Source: Zemynaea arenosa
Lineage (GTDB): Bacteria > Pseudomonadota > Gammaproteobacteria > Burkholderiales > Burkholderiaceae_D
Length of the DNA: 32,033 nt
Assembly (NCBI RefSeq): GCF_004614185.1
Contig: NZ_SPVF01000203.1
Span: 1 to 32,033 of the forward strand
Reading direction: 5' to 3'
Shown here in pieces: positions 25,051-32,033 of the stretch. A program made the position numbers and the translations under genes. The first letter of the stretch is position 1, and every line of letters begins with the position of its first letter. The notes beneath the pieces are model-generated. The model did no database searches and was not told the origin of the DNA. It saw only the letters and a list, made by a program, of their open reading frames with translations.

Positions 25051-25079
25051 ATAGTACCGCGTTCTTTACTTCAACGCAA
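25051..25079 (-). promoter_or_regulatory. Sigma70-type promoter of the EPS operon
   Basis: On the minus strand TTGCGT (25079-25074) and TACTAT (25056-25051) are separated by exactly 17 bp, a close match to the housekeeping consensus. Transcription would begin near 25044, leaving a leader of about 140 nt before the ATG at 24903. The region is A/T-rich and lies in the only substantial gap upstream of the thirteen-gene operon. Confidence 0.7.
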
Positions 25080-25122
25080 CAGATTTAACGTTTGAAAGTT
25101 TACCTCAGGGAACGCGTGCGTA

Positions 25123-25143
25123 GGAGCAGTCCCACCCTGCTCC
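25123..25143. other. Hairpin downstream of rsuA (possible weak terminator)
   Basis: GGAGCAG (25123-25129) and CTGCTCC (25137-25143) form a perfect 7-bp stem with a 7-nt loop, 15 bp beyond the rsuA stop. Read on the minus strand no U tract follows, so termination would be weak or factor-dependent. It may only be an mRNA 3-prime stem. Confidence 0.4.
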
Positions 25144-25157
25144 CACCCCGCGAGGGG

Positions 25158-25877
25158 TCAACTGGAGGGCGCCAGTTTGGCCAGGTCGGCCGCAGTGAGG
25201 TGGACCCATTCGCCTTCGGCCAGGCCCAGGCTCGCCAGTTCCAGGCCGCCGATGGCGGACCGGTTCAGGGCCGCGCAATGATTGCCGGCCGCGGCCAGCA
25301 TGCGCTTGACCTGGTGATACTTGCCCTGCTCCAGCACAATCTCCAGCAGGTGCTCGCCGCGCTGCACGCAATGGATGGCGGCGATGGGTGCGGGCTCGTC
25401 GTGCAGCTGCACGCCGCCCAGCAGGTGCTGGATCAGCGCGTCGGTGACGGGTTCGGCCGTAGTGGCCTGGTAGACCTTGGGTACATGCCGCTTGGGCGAG
25501 GACTGGGCGTGGATGAAGGCGCCGTCGTCGGACAGCAGCAGCAAGCCGGTTGTGTCATGGTCCAGGCGGCCGACGGGTTGCACCTCGCGCCAGGTAAATT
25601 GTTCCGGCAGCAGTGTCAGAATACTCGGATGGTGGCTCGGCTTACGGGAGCACTCATAGTCGGCCGGTTTGTTCAGGGCGATATACACGTGCTCGCGGTA
25701 CAGCCACTCCTCGCCGAACACGGTCAGCATCAAATTGTCAGTTCCGACCGCGGCCTTATAGTCGTCAATCACCTCGCCATTGACGCTCACCTCACCATCT
25801 TCAATCAAAGCGCGACAGTATTTGCGCGTTCCGAACCCCTGCGACTGCAGAATGCGGTCCAATGTCAGTTTCTTCAT
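25158..25877 (-). CDS. rsuA: 16S rRNA pseudouridine synthase RsuA-like
   Basis: RsuA makes pseudouridine 516 in 16S rRNA during small-subunit assembly. The 239-residue protein has an N-terminal S4-like RNA-binding domain (residues 1-45, MKKLTLDRILQSQGFGTRKY), then the catalytic domain with NKPADYECSRKP (69-80) and the active-site motif GRLDHDTTGLLLL, where Asp106 is the catalytic residue. C-terminal GKYHQVKRMLAAAGN is also conserved. The NKPxxYECSRKPSHHPS stretch fits RsuA better than RluB/E/F. Length is normal. It lies just upstream of the EPS promoter on the same strand but is expected to be an independent gene. Confidence 0.9.
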   Translation of the reverse strand: MKKLTLDRILQSQGFGTRKYCRALIEDGEVSVNGEVIDDYKAAVGTDNLMLTVFGEEWLYREHVYIALNKPADYECSRKPSHHPSILTLLPEQFTWREVQPVGRLDHDTTGLLLLSDDGAFIHAQSSPKRHVPKVYQATTAEPVTDALIQHLLGGVQLHDEPAPIAAIHCVQRGEHLLEIVLEQGKYHQVKRMLAAAGNHCAALNRSAIGGLELASLGLAEGEWVHLTAADLAKLAPSS

Positions 25878-25935
25878 GGCGGCACTTTAACAGATCGCCG
25901 CGCTGAAACAGATGTTCACTTTGTCCTAGCAAACG

Positions 25936-25951
25936 TTTGAGCAATCTCAAA
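25936..25951. promoter_or_regulatory. Dyad TTTGAG-N4-CTCAAA upstream of the 96-aa gene
   Basis: A perfect 6-bp inverted repeat in the 161-bp divergent gap between rsuA and the 96-codon gene. It could be an operator for either gene. No clear promoter hexamers flank it, so support is weak. Confidence 0.3.
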
Positions 25952-26038
25952 TCTCCTACCTTTCCGGTAGTTAAACTCTGTTTCGACGTTAGGAATTTCC
26001 TTACCCAACTTCCAGATCAACTCAGCAAAGGACCGATC

Positions 26039-26329
26039 ATGACCCACCAAGTTAAAGGCAATGCGAGCACAGACCGGGCAGCAATCGAGGCGGACACGGG
26101 GAAGAACGCGATGCTGGAAGAAGTCGCCGCTCTCCGGGCCCGGGTCGCGATCGCGCGCTGGCAGCTGGGCGCCTCCGCCTTGACCGAGCGCGGCGGGATG
26201 CTGCTGCGCGCCAGCGTTCAGGCGCGCTTCTACCGCCGCCAGGAACAAGCCTTCGAACGGTGGCTGCTGGAAGGCGGCCTGCGCCGCGACGAACTGCCGG
26301 CCCAGGCCCCCGCCACGTGCGAAGACTGA
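26039..26329 (+). CDS. Hypothetical 96-residue soluble protein
   Basis: I do not recognise this protein. It is a plausible real gene: ATG 26039 has AAAGGA about 7 nt upstream, the frame is G/C-rich at third positions like its neighbours, and a strong intrinsic terminator begins 6 bp after the stop. The product is mostly helical and charged. An Ala/Glu/Arg-rich helix (about residues 22-45, MLEEVAALRARVAIARWQLG) is followed by a second helix with several Arg and aromatic residues (RFYRRQEQAFERWLLEGG). There is no signal peptide or membrane segment. It stands alone on the plus strand between rsuA and sppA. A small helical adaptor or regulator is possible but unproven. Confidence 0.7.
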   Translation: MTHQVKGNASTDRAAIEADTGKNAMLEEVAALRARVAIARWQLGASALTERGGMLLRASVQARFYRRQEQAFERWLLEGGLRRDELPAQAPATCED

Positions 26330-26334
26330 AAAAG

Positions 26335-26360
26335 AAAACGACGGCTTGAACCGTCGTTTT
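26335..26360. terminator. Bidirectional intrinsic terminator
   Basis: A perfect 10-bp stem AAAACGACGG / CCGTCGTTTT (26335-26344 and 26351-26360) with a 6-nt loop. On the plus strand it ends the 96-codon gene. On the minus strand it is followed by CTTTTTC, a good U tract, and would end any transcript coming from the promoter at 26494-26521. Confidence 0.85.
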
Positions 26361-26487
26361 CTGTCCCGCCCGGGACATAAGTGAGGAATATGCAATTCAC
26401 TCAACGCCGCACGTGGGCGTGCGGTCCGCAGTTCAGACCCGGCTAGTTGGTGCCAAGCTTTTTTTCGGCGGCCTTGACCTGAACTAC
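26335..26487 (-). ncRNA. Candidate small RNA (about 150 nt)
   Basis: A complete transcription unit without a convincing reading frame. A promoter-like pair lies at 26494-26521, then about 150 nt, then the terminator at 26335-26360 with its U tract. The predicted RNA begins almost exactly at a 7-bp closing stem (AGTTCAG at 26485-26479 pairing with CTGAACT at 26436-26430). It then has a perfect hairpin CCGCACG-CCCA-CGTGCGG (26424-26407), a GTCCC/GGGAC hairpin (26376-26363) and the terminator. I could not match it to tmRNA, SRP RNA or a confident 6S RNA. It is antisense to no annotated gene. Identity is unknown and the call is structural only. Confidence 0.4.
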
Positions 26488-26501
26488 ACAGACAATATAG
26501 A
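26474..26501 (+). promoter_or_regulatory. Promoter-like sequence on the plus strand
   Basis: TTGACC (26474-26479), a 16-bp spacer and TATAGA (26496-26501) resemble a sigma70 promoter pointing right. The only thing downstream before a terminator (26525-26552) is about 45 nt, so either this makes a tiny RNA or the match is a by-product of the overlapping minus-strand promoter. Confidence 0.35.
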
Positions 26502-26521
26502 ACAAGTCTGAGACAACGCAA
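26494..26521 (-). promoter_or_regulatory. Sigma70-type promoter of the candidate small RNA
   Basis: On the minus strand TTGCGT (26521-26516), a 16-bp spacer and TATATT (26499-26494) give a good housekeeping promoter with a start near 26487. Its -35 hexamer is identical to that of the EPS promoter at 25074-25079. It overlaps the plus-strand candidate at 26474-26501. Confidence 0.5.
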
Positions 26522-26524
26522 GGT

Positions 26525-26552
26525 AAAGCGCGCTGAAGAGGTGCGCTTTTTT
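26525..26552 (+). terminator. Intrinsic terminator-like hairpin downstream of sppA
   Basis: AAAGCGC (26525-26531) pairs with GCGCTTT (26543-26549) over an 11-nt loop. The plus strand ends in six T (26547-26552). It lies in the gap after the sppA stop. Read on the minus strand the same stem is followed by only a short U run (UUUACC), so it may end sppA transcription weakly, or plus-strand transcripts well. Confidence 0.6.
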
Positions 26553-26590
26553 CATGCGCAGCCCGCGCAGTCCGCCCCCATCGCCGGCGC

Positions 26591-27586
26591 TCAACGCAGC
26601 GTTGGATGCGGCCCGTGGTATAGCGACTTCACGGCCCCCGCCCCCACCGATGCGCCAAACTTCTTCAGCACCCGCTCCGGCAGGCCTTCACGTTGAGTGT
26701 AGTCCACCACGTCCTCGGCCTTGACCACGTCGCGCGCCACGGAATCGACCGTGCCGAACCCGTCCGCCAAGCCCATCTGCACCGCGCGCGCGCCCGTCCA
26801 GAACAGCCCGGAAAACATCTCCGGCGTTTCATGCAGCCGCTTGCCGCGCCCCTTACGCACCACGTCGATGAACTGCTGGTGAATCTCGTTCAGCATCTCC
26901 TGCGCGTATTCCTTGTGCTTGGCCGACTGCGGGCTGAACGGATCCATGAAGCCTTTGTTCTGGCCCGCCGTCAGCAGCCTGCGCTCGATGCCCAGCTTGT
27001 CCATCAGCCCGGTGAAGCCGAAACCGTCCATCAGCACGCCGACCGAACCGACGATGCTGGCCTTATTCACATAGATCTTGTCCGCGGCCGACGCGATGTA
27101 GTACCCGCCCGAGGCGCAGATTTCGTCCACCACCACGTACACCGGCTTGTCTGGATACCCCTTCTTGAGGCGGTTGATCTCGTCCACGATCTCGCCCGCC
27201 TGCACCGGGCTGCCGCCCGGGCTGTTGATACGCAGGATGATGGCCGCCGAGCCGCGGTCCAGAAAAGCCTTGTTCAGCGACGGAATCACCGAATCGGCCG
27301 ATCCGGTGCCTTCGTCGGCGATTTCGCCGTCAATTTCAATCAAGGCCGTGTGGCGGCCGAGCTCAGCATCCGCGCCCGAGAAGTCGAAGTCGAAGTAGGC
27401 CCACAGCGCGAAAAACGCGATGAACAGGTACAGAAAGCGGAAGAAGATGCTCCAGCGCCGCGCGGCGCGGTTTTCCTTGACGGTGGCAAAGACCAGCTTT
27501 TCCAGCGTCTCGCGCTCCCAGTTCTTCATCTCGGGTGCGCCCGGCGGGACGTTGGGCGGCGGCGGTGGCGGAAATTGTTCGCTCAT
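26591..27586 (-). CDS. sppA: Signal peptide peptidase SppA (S49 family, 36-kDa type)
   Basis: Membrane-anchored serine protease that degrades cleaved signal peptides on the periplasmic side. The 331-residue product has a Pro-rich cytoplasmic start, one membrane anchor (about residues 45-64) and a single S49 domain. Conserved parts include RINSPGGSPVQAGEI (119-133), the nucleophile Ser159 in ICASGGYYIA, ASIVGSVGVL (176-185), and the general base Lys211 in AGQNKGFMDPF. Single-domain length marks the short SppA36 form, not the 600-residue E. coli form. It follows the Rieske gene by 15 bp and likely shares its transcript, as in other Burkholderiales. Confidence 0.93.
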   Translation of the reverse strand: MSEQFPPPPPPNVPPGAPEMKNWERETLEKLVFATVKENRAARRWSIFFRFLYLFIAFFALWAYFDFDFSGADAELGRHTALIEIDGEIADEGTGSADSVIPSLNKAFLDRGSAAIILRINSPGGSPVQAGEIVDEINRLKKGYPDKPVYVVVDEICASGGYYIASAADKIYVNKASIVGSVGVLMDGFGFTGLMDKLGIERRLLTAGQNKGFMDPFSPQSAKHKEYAQEMLNEIHQQFIDVVRKGRGKRLHETPEMFSGLFWTGARAVQMGLADGFGTVDSVARDVVKAEDVVDYTQREGLPERVLKKFGASVGAGAVKSLYHGPHPTLR

Positions 27587-27601
27587 GAATGGGGGCTGTC
27601 C

Positions 27602-27973
27602 TCAGGCGGCCGGTGGACGGATGTACTCATCCGGCTGCCAAAAAATCTGATTATCCTCTTCCTGCACGCTAATCGGGCGCAAACGGCCGCCTTTGCACGG
27701 GCCACCGGCACAATGGCCGGTCTCCGGCACATAGATCGCACCGTGGGTGGCGCACATGATGTACAGGCCGCTGGACTCGAAGAACTCGCCTTCGACCCAG
27801 TCCAGCTCCACCGGCACGTGCGCGCACTGGTTCAGATAGCCGTAGGCCTGGCCGTCGTAGCGCACCACGAAGCCGGTTGCGTCGTAGCCGAAGGCGCGCA
27901 CCGGAAAGCGCACGCCGCGGCCGCCTTCCGCGACCTGGTCCGAGGCACAGATCAGGATGCGATCTGCACTCAT
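27602..27973 (-). CDS. Small Rieske [2Fe-2S] protein
   Basis: A 123-residue single-domain Rieske ferredoxin-like protein, probably an electron carrier or a metal-centre protein of unknown partner. The cluster ligands are Cys50-x-His52 (QCAHVPVEL) and Cys74-x2-His77 (MCATHGAIY), 21 residues apart from His52 to Cys74. The second box continues into ETGHCAGGPCKGGRL. The first box has Val-Pro in place of the more usual small residues after the His. The ATG at 27973 overlaps the HAD gene stop as TGATG, which fixes the start. The gene lies between a HAD phosphatase and sppA, a grouping common in Burkholderiales. Confidence 0.92.
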   Translation of the reverse strand: MSADRILICASDQVAEGGRGVRFPVRAFGYDATGFVVRYDGQAYGYLNQCAHVPVELDWVEGEFFESSGLYIMCATHGAIYVPETGHCAGGPCKGGRLRPISVQEEDNQIFWQPDEYIRPPAA

Positions 27974-28632
27974 CACGCGTTCTCCGCCAGCCAATTGTGC
28001 AGTTCTGCCACCGTTTTTGCCGAGTAGACGTGGTCGCAGCTGTGCAGCTGGTCGACCGGATGCGCACCGTACTGCACCGCGATCCCGTGCGCCCCGGCGT
28101 TGCTCGCCATCAGCAGATCATGCGTGGTGTCGCCGATCATAACGGTGCGCCGCAGGTCCTGGCCCAGCTCGCGGGTCAGCTCGTGCAGCATGGCGGGGTG
28201 CGGTTTGGAAAACGTCTCGTCCGCGCAACGGGTGGCGTGGAAAGTGCCCAGCAGGCCCACGCCATTCAAGGCCCGGTTCAATCCAACCCGGCTCTTGCCG
28301 GTGGCCACCGCCAGGAAGTAGGCGCTGGCCGCAAGTTCCTCCAACATCTCGCGAACGCCGGCGAACAGCTCCAGTTCGTGGTCCTTCGTCAGGAAATGGT
28401 AGCGGTAGCGCTCCACCATCTTGGGGTACAGCGCCGGGTCGATGTCCGGCATCACGGCGCGCATGGCTTCCTGCAGGCCGAGGCCGATCACGTGCGCGGC
28501 GGCATCGTCCTTCGGCACCGGCAGCCCGAGGTCGCGGGCGGCGTGCTGGATCGATTTGACGATGGTGGCGGTGCTGTCCATCAGCGTTCCGTCCCAGTCG
28601 AACACGATCAGATCATATTTCTTTCTTGCCAT
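27973..28632 (-). CDS. HAD-superfamily phosphatase (phosphoglycolate phosphatase-like)
   Basis: A 219-residue HAD-IA hydrolase. Motif I is FDWDGTLMDS with nucleophile Asp12 and acid/base Asp14. A helical cap follows, then motif II around VATGKSRVGL, motif III Lys in FSKPHPAML and motif IV MIGDTTHDLLMA. The catalytic set looks complete. Cap type and size resemble Gph-like phosphatases, but similar proteins act on several sugar and nucleotide phosphates, so no gene symbol is given. It follows rluC by 11 bp and overlaps the Rieske gene, so the four genes rluC-HAD-Rieske-sppA probably form an operon. Confidence 0.9.
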   Translation of the reverse strand: MARKKYDLIVFDWDGTLMDSTATIVKSIQHAARDLGLPVPKDDAAAHVIGLGLQEAMRAVMPDIDPALYPKMVERYRYHFLTKDHELELFAGVREMLEELAASAYFLAVATGKSRVGLNRALNGVGLLGTFHATRCADETFSKPHPAMLHELTRELGQDLRRTVMIGDTTHDLLMASNAGAHGIAVQYGAHPVDQLHSCDHVYSAKTVAELHNWLAENA

Positions 28633-28643
28633 CTCATCCGGCC

Positions 28644-29639
28644 TCAGGCAGCCGGCTCCTTCTTCGATTCAGTCTGTACTGCACCGCCCAAGCTTACCAA
28701 GAAACGCTCGCACTCCGCAGGCAGCGGAGCGGAGACCGTCACCGGCTTGCCCGTGTCGGGGTGCGTGAAAGTGATCTTGTGGGCATGCAGGAACATGCGC
28801 TTGAGCGGCCCGCGTGCGGCCGTTGCCTTCTGAAGCTGCTTGTTGAGCGCAAAATCGCCGTATTTCTCATCGCCGAGGATGGGAAAGCCGGACGAGGCCA
28901 AGTGCACACGGATCTGGTGCGTGCGGCCCGTCTTGAGCTCGGCTTCAAGCAGCGCGAACTGGTCCGCAAACTTGCGCAGCAACGTAAATACGGTGTGCGA
29001 TTCCTGCCCGCCCGCCTGCACCACCACCCGCCGCTCGCCATCGGGCGTCGTGTACTTGTGCAGCGGCAGCTTCACGTGCTGTCGCTTGTTCTTCCAGTCG
29101 CCCGCGACCATCGCCAAGTAGCGCTTGTCGGTCACGCCGTCGCGCATTTGTTCGTGCAGATTGGTCAACGCGGAACGTTTCTTGGCGAGCAACAGCAGGC
29201 CGGACGTTTCCCGGTCCAGCCGGTGCACCAGTTCCAGGAACTTGGCGTCGGGACGCGCGGCACGCAGCTGCTCGATCACGCCGTAGGACACGCCCGACCC
29301 GCCATGCACGGCCACGCCGGCCGGCTTGTCCACGATGAGCAGGTGCGCGTCCTCGAACAGGATGGGAAACTCGGCGCCCGGCGCCACGGCGCTTGTCGCT
29401 TTTTCTGCCACCCGCACCGGCGGAATGCGCACCACGTCGCCACTTGCCAGCCGGTACAACTGGTCGATCCGCCCCTTGTTCACCCGCACCTCCCCGGAGC
29501 GCAGGATCCGGTAGATGTGGCTCTTGGGGACGCCTTTACACACACGCAAAAGGTAGTTGTCGATCCGCTGTCCGGCTTCTTCGTCCGTGATTGTCACGAA
29601 TTGGGCTTGAGGCGTAGAAATTCTCTCTAAGTCCTTCAT
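28644..29639 (-). CDS. rluC: 23S rRNA pseudouridine synthase RluC
   Basis: RluC makes pseudouridines 955, 2504 and 2580 (E. coli numbering) of 23S rRNA. The 331-residue protein has an N-terminal S4 domain (about 22-75, QRIDNYLLRVCKGVPKSHIY), a catalytic domain with VDKPAGVAVHGG (103-114) and the active-site motif HRLDRETSGLLLL with Asp142. It also has LKTGRTHQIRVHL in the C-terminal half. All are typical of the RluA/RluC group, and the position divergent from rne is the usual one for RluC. The start ATG 29639 opens MKDLERIST; no clear Shine-Dalgarno is seen. Confidence 0.93.
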   Translation of the reverse strand: MKDLERISTPQAQFVTITDEEAGQRIDNYLLRVCKGVPKSHIYRILRSGEVRVNKGRIDQLYRLASGDVVRIPPVRVAEKATSAVAPGAEFPILFEDAHLLIVDKPAGVAVHGGSGVSYGVIEQLRAARPDAKFLELVHRLDRETSGLLLLAKKRSALTNLHEQMRDGVTDKRYLAMVAGDWKNKRQHVKLPLHKYTTPDGERRVVVQAGGQESHTVFTLLRKFADQFALLEAELKTGRTHQIRVHLASSGFPILGDEKYGDFALNKQLQKATAARGPLKRMFLHAHKITFTHPDTGKPVTVSAPLPAECERFLVSLGGAVQTESKKEPAA

Positions 29640-30198
29640 TTTGAATATATAATCGACACGCGGGGTTCTAAACCTCTGCAGGTGTAAGAATTAAAACGAT
29701 ATTTTACACAGGGGCGTCTCCATCGGCCTCGCCTATTTGAGCAAATACGATGGAAAAAACGTGTACGCACATCCTTGCGCGAACCAGGGTTGCAACCGGT
29801 AGTGTGGCGATCGGGTCGCCGCGCAGGGATGAAGAATCGGATAGTTTGGATTAGTAAGGATAAGTACCCGCCAGCCGCCGGTCCGGCAGCTGGGGGGAGA
29901 ATGGCGTTACTGACGCTTGCCGTTACATGCGGCCGCAGTGGCCCGCAGCATACCTTGTATGCATGCCGGCCGCGGCCCCATTCACCCAGGCATTGGCCTG
30001 CCCGCCGCGCGCCTTCAGATGGCAGCGCGCCGTGGCGTACGGCGCCGGGTGGACTCGGCCTGACGCTGGTCGTCGCCATGCGCCTGTTGTGGCAGCGAAG
30101 CTGCCGCATGCCTGGGCATACCCACCTCCAAGCTCCGCCTCGTGCGTACATCCCCTGTACTTTACAGAAGCCCCACGGGGTGCGGAGTTAAATAAAAA
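29640..30198 (+). promoter_or_regulatory. rluC-rne divergent intergenic region with structured rne leader
   Basis: This 559-bp gap has no convincing gene. It holds several perfect or near-perfect hairpins on the rne side: CCAGCCGCC with its imperfect partner (29871-29893), GCGCCGT-N5-ACGGCGC (30027-30045) and GGCAGC-GAA-GCTGCC (30091-30105). A TATAAT hexamer occurs at 29648-29653 but without a good -35 at the right distance, so I do not assign a promoter. Known rne genes have long leaders through which RNase E controls its own mRNA; a similar role here is inference. Confidence 0.5.
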
Positions 30199-32033
30199 AT
30201 GAAACGCATGTTGTTCAACGCGACGCAGCAGGAGGAGCTGCGCGTCGCGATCGTCGACGGTCAGAAACTGATCGACATCGACATCGAAACCGCCGGCCGC
30301 GAGCAGCGCAAGTCGAATATCTACAAAGGCGTGATCACACGCATCGAGCCCTCGCTCGAAGCCTGTTTCGTAAGCTATGGCGAAGACCGCCATGGCTTTT
30401 TGCCTTTTAAGGAGGTCGCGCGCACCTACTTCCGCGACGGCGTCGACGTCCGCAGTGCCACCATCAAGGATGCGCTGCGCGAGGGCCAGGAGATCATGGT
30501 CCAGGTCGAAAAGGAAGAACGCGGCAACAAGGGCGCCGCCCTGACCTCGTTCATCTCCCTGGCCGGCCGCTACCTTGTGCTGATGCCGAATAACCCGCGC
30601 GGCGGCGGCGTGTCGCGCCGTGTCGAGGGCGAAGAGCGCCAGGAGCTGCGCGAGACCATGGACAAGCTGGACATCCCGTCCGGCATGTCGGTCATCGCCC
30701 GCACCGCCGGCATCGGCCGCACCGTCGACGAACTGCAGTGGGACCTGAACTACCTGATGCAGCTGTGGCGCGCGATCGAAGGCGCGGCCAAGTCGGCCCC
30801 GGGCCCGTTCCTGATCTACCAGGAATCGTCGCTCGTGATCCGCGCGATCCGCGACTACTACCAGCCGGACATCGGCGAGATCCTGATCGACACCGACGAG
30901 ATCTACGACCAGGCGCACCAGTTCATGAGCCACGTGATGCCGGACATGGTCCATCGCGTCAAGCGCTACTCGGACGACGTGCCCCTGTTCTCGCGCTTCC
31001 AGATCGAGCACCAGATCGAAACCGCCTACTCGCGCACGGTCCCCCTGCCCTCCGGCGGCGCGATCGTGATCGACCACACCGAGGCGCTGGTCTCGGTGGA
31101 CGTGAACTCGGCGCGCGCCACCCGTGGCTCGGACATCGAGACCACCGCGCTCAACACCAACCTGGAAGCGGCCGACGAAGTGGCCCGCCAGCTGCGCCTG
31201 CGCGACCTGGGCGGCCTGATCGTGATCGACTTCATCGACATGGAAGTGGCCAAGAACCAGCGCGAGGTGGAAACCCGCCTGAAGGACGCCCTGCACCATG
31301 ACCGTGCGCGCGTCCAGATGGGCAAGATCTCGCGTTTCGGCCTGATGGAACTGTCGCGCCAGCGCCTGCGTCCGTCGCTGTCGGAAGGCTCGCACGTGAC
31401 CTGCCCGCGCTGCTCGGGCACCGGCCACATCCGCGATACCGAATCGTCCGCCCTGCAAGTCCTGCGCATCATCCAGGAAGAGGCGATGAAGGAGAACTCG
31501 GCCACCATCCACGTGCAGGTGCCGGTCGACGTGTGCGCCTTCCTGCTGAACGAGAAGCGCGGCGAGGTCATGAAGATCGAGAACCGCCACCGCATCAACG
31601 TGATCCTGGTACCGAACAAGCACCTGGAAACGCCGCACTACAAGCTGGAGCGCATCAAGCACGACGATCCGCGCCTCGAGAACGTGCAGGCGAGCTACAC
31701 GCTGGCCGAGCAGGCCGACACCGACATGGGCTTCGCCAAGCGCGCCGAGAAGGAAGAGTCCAAGCCGCGCCAGGAAGCCGTGGTCAAGACCATCACCCCG
31801 GCCCAGCCGGCGCCGCTGGTCGACCGCACCGTGGTGGAAGCACCGAAGCCGGTGGCCCAGCCGGCACTGGTGGCCACCGAAGAGCCGGGCTTCTTCAAGA
31901 AGCTCATGAACATGATCCTTGGGAAGCCGGCGCCGGCCCCGGTGGTGGAAGCCGCTCCGGCGGCGCCTGCCAAACCGGCGGGCGGCGAGCGCGGCGAGCG
32001 CAACGGCCGTGGCAACCAGCGTGGCCGTGGCCG
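30199..32033 (+). CDS. rne: Ribonuclease E (partial, first 611 codons)
   Basis: RNase E is the main endoribonuclease for mRNA decay and rRNA/tRNA maturation and the scaffold of the degradosome. The frame is open to the right edge, so the C-terminus is missing. It starts [20 protein letters not shown], followed by the S1 domain (about 37-120: [34 protein letters not shown]). The catalytic DNase-I-like part has the metal ligand region [13 protein letters not shown] and [14 protein letters not shown], and the zinc-link CPRCSGTGH. After about residue 510 the protein becomes Pro/Ala-rich and then Arg/Gly-rich, the start of the disordered scaffold region. ATG 30199 is preceded by GGAG about 11 nt upstream, a rather long spacing. 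Confidence 0.96.
   Translation, partial: MKRMLFNATQQEELRVAIVDGQKLIDIDIETAGREQRKSNIYKGVITRIEPSLEACFVSYGEDRHGFLPFKEVARTYFRDGVDVRSATIKDALREGQEIMVQVEKEERGNKGAALTSFISLAGRYLVLMPNNPRGGGVSRRVEGEERQELRETMDKLDIPSGMSVIARTAGIGRTVDELQWDLNYLMQLWRAIEGAAKSAPGPFLIYQESSLVIRAIRDYYQPDIGEILIDTDEIYDQAHQFMSHVMPDMVHRVKRYSDDVPLFSRFQIEHQIETAYSRTVPLPSGGAIVIDHTEALVSVDVNSARATRGSDIETTALNTNLEAADEVARQLRLRDLGGLIVIDFIDMEVAKNQREVETRLKDALHHDRARVQMGKISRFGLMELSRQRLRPSLSEGSHVTCPRCSGTGHIRDTESSALQVLRIIQEEAMKENSATIHVQVPVDVCAFLLNEKRGEVMKIENRHRINVILVPNKHLETPHYKLERIKHDDPRLENVQASYTLAEQADTDMGFAKRAEKEESKPRQEAVVKTITPAQPAPLVDRTVVEAPKPVAQPALVATEEPGFFKKLMNMILGKPAPAPVVEAAPAAPAKPAGGERGERNGRGNQRGRG

Noticed and set aside
26390-26446. 18-codon plus-strand ORF with GAGGA just upstream, considered as a leader peptide
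   Set aside because: Shine-Dalgarno spacing of 2 nt is too short, no amino-acid codon run is present, and no regulated gene lies downstream on that strand.
25916-26521. Minus-strand frame of 201 codons across the 96-aa gene and the small-RNA region
   Set aside because: Arg/Pro/Ala-rich and without a domain; it crosses a strong terminator and runs antisense to a better supported gene.
29923-31662. Minus-strand open frame of 579 codons opposite rne
   Set aside because: Shadow of RNase E: His/Asp/Val/Gln-rich nonsense composition; the real gene is the plus-strand rne, open to the window edge.

Overview
The window is a high-GC chromosomal segment that looks like a betaproteobacterium of the Burkholderiales, most likely Oxalobacteraceae (Massilia/Telluria/Duganella-like). 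That placement is an inference from the flhB-flhA-flhF order, the rne/rluC/HAD/Rieske/sppA neighbourhood, the high GC and the protein style; no rRNA or tRNA gene is present to confirm it.

Layout. (1) 1-3912: flagellar export genes on the minus strand, flhB-flhA-flhF (flhF runs off the left edge). A 366-bp gap between flhA and flhF carries four copies of a GGGGTCAGGCCCC repeat folded into two hairpins. (2) 4010-6909: a two-gene minus-strand unit, a YjbH-type outer-membrane exopolysaccharide protein followed by a small lipoprotein, closed by a clear intrinsic terminator. (3) 7362-9269: a plus-strand WbpM/CapD-like membrane 4,6-dehydratase, convergent with the main polysaccharide operon. (4) 9451-24903: a thirteen-gene minus-strand exopolysaccharide (Wzx/Wzy-type) operon. 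In transcription order it encodes: SLBB/Wza-like export protein, Wzz-like chain-length protein, Wzx flippase fused to a polysaccharide pyruvyl transferase, GT2, EpsG/Wzy-like polymerase, GT4, FemAB/GNAT-like acyltransferase, SAM methyltransferase, DUF2334-type deacetylase, asparagine synthetase, GT4, NAD-dependent sugar epimerase/reductase and a monotopic phosphoglycosyl transferase. Eight of its junctions overlap by 1-7 nt (translational coupling), and a good sigma70-type promoter lies upstream at 25051-25079. (5) 25158-29639: housekeeping genes rsuA, a 96-aa orphan, sppA, a small Rieske protein, a HAD phosphatase and rluC, plus a candidate small-RNA locus at about 26335-26521. (6) 30199-end: the first 611 codons of rne, preceded by a 558-bp gap rich in hairpins.

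How the parts work together. The dehydratase, the reductase/epimerase and the phosphoglycosyl transferase are the usual trio for making a UDP-6-deoxy-HexNAc (QuiNAc or FucNAc type) and loading it on undecaprenyl phosphate. The glycosyltransferases extend it. The pyruvyl transferase, acyltransferase, methyltransferase, deacetylase and AsnB would decorate it. Wzx flips it, Wzy polymerises it, Wzz sets length, and the SLBB protein (perhaps with YjbH) exports it.

The most unusual item is the single reading frame joining a complete 12-TM flippase to a complete pyruvyl transferase (19061-21403). Nothing resembling a CRISPR array, transposase, tRNA or phage gene was seen.
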